Shown here in pieces: positions 57,532 through 64,000 of a stretch of 64,000 nt of DNA; the first letter of the stretch is position 1; each line of letters begins with the position of its first letter. The notes under the pieces were generated by a model. That model was not told the origin of the DNA. It did not search any database and saw nothing but the letters and a program-made list of their open reading frames with translations. Location: NCBI RefSeq assembly GCF_022965805.1, contig NW_027331364.1, forward strand, positions 124,001 through 188,000. Direction: 5' to 3'. Both the position numbers and the translations under genes were made by a program. This DNA comes from Primulina eburnea. Lineage: Eukaryota; Streptophyta; Magnoliopsida; Lamiales; Gesneriaceae.

Positions 57532-57768
57532 ACCAATGTGCTAGGTATATGTCAAGATATTTTACGTGTATTTTTGATTATTTGATAATTAAAAATGGAC
57601 CTTGTTTATGGTCCATTCCCACACCCTAAATTTGTATCCCAATGTGCCATAGATATTTTATGTAAATATTAAAATTAGTGGGAGATCAAGATTTGAAGAC
57701 GGTGGGCCCGATCCTCAGAAAGAGTTTTGAAGATCGAAGACATGTAAAATATTTGAAGCTTATGTAAT

Positions 57769-58525
57769 TGTAATGCCCCAGAATTTGATCCTAATAATCT
57801 GTAATTATTGATTTATAATTTGACATGATTAATCGGGACACGGTTTAAATTCAGCATAAAAATATGTATGGGCGAGGACGAAGCTCTTGCGCATATGCGT
57901 GGCCTGGCAGGGCGGAGAGTTGGCAAGCATGAGCAGAAGCCTCGTGCATATGCGCCAAGATGTGTCGCGGATATGCGCTAGCCACCGTGTAGACACGTGC
58001 CGAGACATTATGTCTCGCGCATATGCGCCGAGATGGGTTGCGCATATGAGCGAGACGTGCAGCACAAAGACATCAGCCACGTTTTGGGAAAGCATGCACG
58101 GTATATATAAATATATATACATATGAAAGAAAATCGAGGAATCGGAGCAAAATCAAAACTTAGGGGAAAAAGTCGATTCTTGATTTTAGAATTCGATTCG
58201 TGAGAAATCCGTCCGTTAAATTTTAAATCCGACTTCGGTAATGTGTTCATATCAACGCAGGCTACTACATGACGTAAGTTTTATTACGTTTTGACATGTT
58301 TTCATATTATGATGTTGTTGGAATTGAATACACGTCATATATGTTGTTCTTGACATGTTAGACAGCATAGAATCGAAGTCAGATTAAGAAACGGACTGAA
58401 TATGGAATTGTTATGATTTTCAGAATGAGATTGACTAGAATTGATGTCAGATTTGTACGGTGGTTGATTGTAAATTATTGGAATTAGTAGATACTGGTTT
58501 GGTATCACCGGTATCGCAGGATTGT
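57769..58525 (+). mobile_element. Element I: start of an A-type chromovirus LTR
   Basis: Begins TGTAATGCCCC after gtaat (57764-57768), keeps the A-type U3 (ATTAATCGGGACACGGTTT), and is cut at 58525 by J. It has its own palindrome array and TATA box. The rest lies beyond the window. Confidence 0.8.
57885..58055. repeat. GCGCATATGCGC array, I LTR
   Basis: About six copies, several decayed (GCGCATATGCGT, GCATATGAGC). A TATA box TATATAAATA (58102-58111) follows about 45 bp downstream. Confidence 0.83.
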
Positions 58526-59629
58526 TGTAATGACCTGAATTCCTATTTTGAATGAAGTATTAATTAAGACATAATTAATGAGTTGTTAATTAAGTATTAT
58601 TAAGGAATTGATAATTCGAGATTAAGCTGTTGGTATCCACCGAATTTTAAATGGATAACCCGACCTACTTCGGATTACAGTATCTCGAGAAATCCAACTA
58701 GACCAATGAGATTCTGACACGTGGCAGATAAGATTGGTTCGGATTTTCTGGAATAGTGCGGATGCAGCCTATAAATGGAAGCCGATTCTTTTGTTTCCTT
58801 CACCGCATTCTTCAGAGAGAGTTCTAGTTGTACCTTAGGTTTTCTAGCCAGTTTCTAGGGCACTTTGGTGTCGGGAAGTTTCGGAGCTAGTGTCGACTCG
58901 AGGAGGGTCGGTGAACTGAGATCGAGACATCATCAACGGGCTAACGACGGACGCAGGTATAATCCTAAATCCTTAGATAGTGATTTAAGGATCATTAGGG
59001 AGATCTTTGTAGCATGTTTGATCTGGTTTGTTAGTGATTTCTTTATGTTGGTATTGTCTAGGTTCAGAGCTTTTTGTCAGATTGTTTTAGTGAGGTACGT
59101 GATGTACTGACTGTGTAACGTCTCGCTCATTTTTTAAATTAAAAATGCGGAATATTTTTTTTTTAAATTAAAGCTCGCATTTTCGAAATAACATTTAAAA
59201 ATGATCTTAAATATTCGACCATAAAAATAGCGTCGTCACTCATCTTTTAAAATAATCATATTTATTTTAACATAAAAATATCGCAGTTTAAAATAGCCAT
59301 AAACAAATAAAATCTTAAAATCATCAACATATTAAAATATTATCTCATCTCGTTCTCATAAATCGTAATGCGGAAAACATGTGGTCCTCGGGTCATGTCA
59401 CCGCACCAGTTCTACCTACTCAGAGTTCGGCACCTCAAGTCTCCTCATCATGAAGCTCACCTGCATCACACACGCCTAGTGAGTCTAAAGACTCAACACG
59501 CCTGTACCAGGAATAACAAGTACATATACAGGCACATAACGGTGAAAAATATCATACTCAACATATCTTTCATGAACTTAAAAAGCTTAATGCCAACATA
59601 CCTTTAAAGAACTTAAAAACATAATGTAA

Positions 59630-59820
59630 ACGTGTCGTGTAAAATCGTATCGTCTTAAAAACATGTCATTTCATGTCATCATATGCGTATACGTGTCGTG
59701 TAAAATCATATCGTGTCAAAACATGTCATCTCATATCATGTTATCTCATATCATCATATACGTGTCAAAACAGCTCATCGTGTCAAAACATGTCATCTCA
59801 TGTCATCATATACGTAAACA
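59630..59820. repeat. Degenerate ATCGTGTCAAAACATGTCAT repeats in H
   Basis: Four to five imperfect units of about 35-45 bp built from CGTGTC-AAAA-CATGTCAT-CTCATGTCATCATATACG, ending in a T homopolymer (59,821-59,834). Confidence 0.7.
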
Positions 59821-60014
59821 TTTTTTTTTTTTTTTAATTGAATTCAGTTAATTAGTTGTGACTTTCGTATCAGCTCTATCGTATCAGCTCTATCGATGGA
59901 TCCATCTACGTATAACCACAGTACTGGGCGGCGGGACACCAGCGACACTCTCACCCGTCAACTGGGCCTTGGCCTATCATATCATCATATCATGCCAATG
60001 GAAATACGATCGTC

Positions 60015-60068
60015 GGGCTCCCTCTGGGGCCTTCTCCCGTAAACGGGCTCCCTCTGGGGCCTTTTCCC
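60015..60068. repeat. Tandem pair GGGCTCCCTCTGGGGCCTT in H
   Basis: Two copies of a 24-bp unit 30 bp apart, differing at one base. Confidence 0.85.
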
Positions 60069-63000
60069 TCACGATATCTCCAATCATATCATCGTATACA
60101 TATACATCGTCAGTCACAACCAACTCCCATCCTTCAAAAACATCATCATATTCACCACTTAATAAAAAAATGCATATACGTAATTTTTCCCTTTAAACCA
60201 AGCATGCAACGTATATTTTCATAAAATCTTAAAAATCATGATCATGATGCATAAACATTTAAAACATGATAAAATGTGCTCAGGGCGCTGCTAGGACCAA
60301 AATCTTACCCGAGTGCAAAATGACTATTTTGCCCCTGGAAACCCAAAAATTACCGTTTTGCCCCTAGACGTAAAATTTCACGTTTTTGACATTTTCTTAA
60401 TTCATTTGACTCTAACATGTCCCAAATAATTATTTAAGCCTACACGAATTTTCTCATATTTTTATTTGGCTTAAATCGATGACTTTTAAATAAATCTTTA
60501 ACTATAACATATTAATGCGTTTTAATCCCGAATTAAAGCAAACCTTAGGATAAAATTCCCAAATTAAAAACTTAGACTTCTAATAATTATTTGAGCTTAA
60601 ATATAATTTCCCATAATTTTATTAAGCTTAAATCTATGCGTTTCAATTAATTCTTTAATTAACCTTTCGTGAGGCGACTAAATCCCGGATAAATCCAAAA
60701 CTCATTATTTTGATCCGAAGCTTACCAAACTCCTAAAAATATCCCAAAACATATTTATAAGCATTCCTAGACGTAAACTCGAGCCAAATTCACAACTTAA
60801 CCAATTTGTTCTAAAACTTGAACCGGAGTCCCGATTTTAACCCGAATCAATTCGAAACTTAATCAAATCTTTCCCAACTTTTTACCATACCTTGAAAACA
60901 TTATAATGGTCCTACAATCTTAATCTCAGACCCTTAAACCCAAGGCCTCTGGTCCAGCAAATGAATGAAGCTCTCGGTCCACCCCCATTTATCATTATCA
61001 TACACTAGCACATGTTCCCCATTTCTTAACATTAAGGTCCCATTCTTACTCTCCAGCTACGCCCAATTGATCCAGCCACAATTCAACTTCTCCTATCCCA
61101 CTTCGACACCTTCCTGGACACAAAGAACTCTCGGCTACAGCCCCATGCAAGCCATGAAGTGCAGCCACTCAAGAAACGCTAAAACGAGCCCACCCGAGAC
61201 ACACCTTCACCAAGCTCACTCGATCGGCTACCACACCACGCCCAGCAGTGTTCGGGCCATTCAAGGCCACGACTCAGGCCCACCAGGGTCTGGTACGAGG
61301 CTTGGGAGCAGCCCTTGCACCACCGTCTACCTCTAACCTCTCGACATCACCAACCCCAAAGTGAAAATTCGAGACAAGCGCACGGTTCCTCCCCGATGGC
61401 AGCTCCTACATACCACCAGCCTCTTGACAGCATAAATCCCAACATATTCTGTCCCTAAACAACCAAACACGCAGCCCCTTGCACCATAGTAATAAAAACG
61501 TGAGATGTATGCAACAACATACAGTTTTCGTGTCAAATCAAGAGCATAAAAGCTTTGTCATGCCAATACCGAAAAATGCATAAACATAACACACATGACA
61601 GCACATATATGACGTGAATGATGCAGAAATAATGATACAATGCGTGCCTTAAATTATGTAGAAGCGATGGAATCGAAGAACGAGCGCCAAAGACAATTTT
61701 TCTCTTCAAGAATGAAGCTTGGCCGATGGAACTTCAGCTGAGGAGGATGGAAATGGATAGAACCGAGAGATATTAAATAGGAATGAAGAGGGTGTCGGTT
61801 GGTGAGAGTGAAGTGTTGGCTGGACAATTATTGGGTTTAGGTTGAGAAGTGTTTAGGTGTTAATTATATAATAAACTAATAGATAATGGATCATAATTTG
61901 ATAATTAAAAGTTTAAAAAGATAATTAAGCCCAATAAGTTTAAAAGTAGATCCATTAAATCCAAACACACTTCCGAAAAATATTTCGTGTTGGAAAGATT
62001 TTGAAAATATTAGCCGAACCCTCAAAAATTTCCCCGATTCGCTAAAATTTGCGTACCGGTAAAAATTAAAATCTTGCGAGTAAAAATGCCCAATAAAAAT
62101 CTATTTCTTGAAAAATACCTTTAAAACATCTTAAATTAATATTTAAAAACAAATCATGTAATTAAAATAATTTTCCTGAAAATTCTCCGGTCTCCGATCC
62201 TCGCTCGAGTGCGAAATGAAACTTAAAAATCTTTAATGCATATTCCTTTAAAATTTCGTGAAATAAATTCTATCATGCAATAGTAATGCATAAAATGTAT
62301 AAAAATAATTAAACACTAATTAATAAAATAAATATGCATTTTATGCTTTAAAAGAATTTAATAAAATACCAAAGAAATTTAATAACTTACGTGCATGTGG
62401 TTTACGTGACCCTTGAAATTCTCAGGACGTTACAGACTGAGATATCCAAGCGTAGTATACACACTTATATGCTGTATATTTATCTGTTGCATGATACATG
62501 TTTTACTGCTTTGGCATATTATGCATGACATATCATGTTGAGCCTGATATCTTTTGAGATATACCTCGTTTGTTGGGGCCGCTCAGCCCTATTATGTATT
62601 GTGGATGATAGGGCATCGAGAGCTACAGTGTCCGACGGGACCCGTGGGCTCTGATGACCTGGACATTGCAGGTCCACGTCTTGATGATGAGTGTGGGAGC
62701 CAAAACATGCCTAGGGCAGATCAGAGACTACACACTCAGGCGCCTCTAGACTGAGCATGAGATTCTTGACTTGATCCTTGATATCCGAGCACATTGCATT
62801 TTTCATGCATCATATCAGTTTGTATACTCGTACATTCTCGTATTTGGCGATTGTCGCTCACGTCCTTGTTTTCATCTTGGGCACCCCATTCCACGGGGCA
62901 GGTCTTAGGTTGGACGGTTCGGACAACCAGGGCAGTGGCTAGAGCAGTTGGGTTTTCGGTGGTGATCCAGTGGAGGTTTTCTGTGGTTTATCGTTTTCTC

Positions 63001-63178
63001 GTTCAGAATTATGTTATGGCTGTAATAATGTTTAAGACTGATGTTATTGCTCTGTTTTCGTTTGGGTTGTAAGATGATTAAGTATTTGGTTTCCGCTGTT
63101 TAACTGTTGGTATTAAGTTTAATGTTGCATGTTTATTAGTTTGTTTAGTAGTGGCTCGGGTAAGGGAGCTACATTTGG

Positions 63179-63190
63179 TGGTATCAGAGC
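63179..63190 (+). other. J primer-binding site
   Basis: TGGTATCAGAGC, five bases after the LTR end; Met-tRNA type. Confidence 0.87.
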
Positions 63191-63259
63191 ATGCAAGATT
63201 TTTGGGACATTAGTAAATCTGTTTTGAGGATTTAGAAGTTGATTTTAGTTTCCTTTCAG

Positions 63260-63920
63260 ATGTCAGGAGATGGAAGCAGTCAAGTAGTGTGGGACATGGC
63301 CGTTATGGCGACGATGAGGCTGGCCGAGAACATCGTCGTAGAGATCGTGACGGAAGGCGTCACCGAGATCATGATGAAAGGAGACGTTGGAACCGTGTCA
63401 ACATTATGGATTTCATGAAGATTGGACCTCCACCGTTGACCGGAGATGAGAATGCTGATGTTGCTGAAGCTTGGGTTGATATCATGGAGCAGTGTTTTCG
63501 AGTGTTGCACTATGACGAGGATGAGAAGATGGAGGTAGCTGATTTCATGATCCAAGGAAAAGCTCGGAAATGGTGGAAACCTGTTTCTGTCATTCTAGTT
63601 CAGCAGCATGGGCGGATTCGTTGGGAACATTTCCGTCAGGCCTTCATCAATCATCACTTACCGCCAGCTCTTCGCCAGGCGAAGGAGATGGAACTGTTGA
63701 CCATTAAGCAAGGAGATTCGAACATTGAGGATTATCATAAGCGTTTTACAGATCTGTTGTCGTACGCTCCTCACATCAGTGAGAATTCTGCAGCAAAATA
63801 TTCTCACTTTTTGAATGGTTTGAACCAGGAGATTTTTGATCGGGTTTCTGTCTGTGATGATCCTACTTCGTACGAAGGATTAGTGAATCATTGTCGTCAA
63901 GCCGAGATCAGTATTGCTAG
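63260..63920 (+). pseudogene. J gag, truncated by E2
   Basis: ATG 63260 begins MSGDGSSQ, but the main frame is reached only after a one-base change before 63,289, where an Arg/Asp/His-rich stretch starts (RDRDGRRHRDHDERRRW). The Ty3/gypsy capsid core follows: FMKIGPPPLTGDE, WVDIMEQCFRVLHYDEDEK, KARKWWKPV, LLTIKQGDSNIEDYHKRF, HFLNGLNQEIFDRV. It ends at 63920 where a Copia LTR starts; the remaining codons of the open frame are LTR sequence. Confidence 0.85.
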
Positions 63921-64000
63921 TGTTAGAGTAGGTGCCCGTCGAGCCAAGTGTTGGCCGAGGGTTCATGATTAAACTCTATGTATAAACAGTCTTTGTTTTA
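63921..64000 (+). mobile_element. Element E2: start of a second E-family Copia LTR
   Basis: TGTTAGAGTAGGTGCCCGTC and the following 60 bases match the start of the E LTR (30843 downward) with about ten differences. The likely left target site is gctag (63916-63920). It runs off the window. Confidence 0.82.

Larger units (their letters stand above)
35261..57768 (+). mobile_element. Element K: 5' end of a Copia-type element, host of A, L and I
   Basis: The visible K sequence is 35261-36396, 55154-55552 and 57532-57768, on both sides of the insertions. It comprises the 3' part of a 5' LTR, a primer site and leader, with no gag reached before I cuts it at 57768. Continuity is shown by the perfect duplications of A (cgcag) and L (accaa). 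The last leader segment resembles that of E. Confidence 0.7.
59114..62434 (-). mobile_element. Element H: solo LTR of Tekay/Del type
   Basis: 3,321 bp with TSD gactg (59109-59113, 62435-62439), ends TGTAACGTC and AGGACGTTACA. On the minus strand GTTGAGTCTTTAGACTCACTA (about 59,478-59,498) matches the same place in B's LTR, giving its orientation. Open frames inside (59368-61536) show no domain. Confidence 0.88.
58526..63173 (+). repeat. J 5' LTR, split by H
   Basis: Two parts, 58526-59113 and 62440-63173, joined by the H duplication gactg. The far LTR is outside the window, so the end is set by the TACA terminus just before the primer site. Confidence 0.78.
58526..63920 (+). mobile_element. 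Element J: 5' part of another chromovirus
   Basis: LTR from TGTAATGACC (58526) to GGGAGCTACA (63173), interrupted by solo LTR H; then a primer site and gag, which E2 cuts at 63920. Without H the LTR is about 1.3 kb and has a TATA box (CCTATAAATGG, 58,768-58,778). I see no GC array in it. Confidence 0.82.

Noticed and set aside
60965..61336. 123-codon frame in solo LTR H
   Set aside because: Pro/Ser/Thr-rich and without domain; it lies inside an LTR defined by perfect duplications.

Overview
This 64 kb window is a stack of nested LTR retrotransposons from a plant nuclear genome. The lineages seen are Copia/SIRE-like, another Copia type, chromovirus (Tekay/Del-like) and Athila-like, together with tRNA-type primer sites (initiator-Met and Asp types) and one CACTA mini-element. 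The background is AT-rich and no convincing host gene is visible. The SIRE-like element and its extra 3' ORF remind me of elements from asterids of the Lamiales/Gesneriaceae; that placement is from memory and unverified. Letters M, N, D, C, E, G, F, K, A, B, L, I, J, H and E2 are working names used throughout.

Layout. 1-468 is unassigned flank. M (469-12159, minus) is an Athila-like element with LTRs, gag and protease but no recognisable RT or integrase. N (2770-7767, minus, TSD ggcta) is a chromovirus inserted in M and reduced to two LTRs plus an integrase stub. D (12160 to about 26840, minus) is a chromovirus inserted in M's 5' LTR. D's 3' LTR was split by C (13502-25416, minus, TSD taatc), a nearly full SIRE-type Copia element. 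E (about 26840-30843, minus) is a Copia fragment fused directly to the broken end of D. G (30844-35260) is a partial LTR carrying the solo LTR F (32874-34485, TSD tgatt). K (35261-57768, plus) is an LTR end and leader of a Copia element that received three insertions: A, L and I. A (36397-55153, plus, TSD cgcag) is a chromovirus whose 3' LTR contains B (43329-54257, plus, TSD ataag), and B's 3' LTR contains the CACTA element (53373-54132, TSD tct). L (55553-57531, TSD accaa) is a solo LTR. I (57769-58525) is cut by J (58526 onward), which holds the solo LTR H (59114-62434, TSD gactg) and, in its gag, the start of a second E-type element, E2 (63921-64000).

Three things stand out. First, between pol and the extra 3' ORF, element C has two small plus-strand (antisense) ORFs, each with a TATA box about 50-65 bp upstream and a poly(A)-like hexamer at the stop codon, so they look like complete miniature genes facing against the element. 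Second, many LTRs here carry GC-rich, CpG-dense palindromic arrays. In the A/N/D/I/L group and in M the array sits in U3, in several cases just upstream of a TATA box, and its motif differs between relatives (GCGCATATGCGC in A, N, D and I; ACCGCGGGTGCGGT in L and in the unrelated F). Third, B's single gag-pol frame is interrupted by a 174-bp segment with donor, branch-point-like and acceptor signals, precisely between the zinc knuckle and the protease, which suggests a splice-controlled gag-pol. Most coding regions are pseudogenes with a few nonsense changes and frameshifts each.
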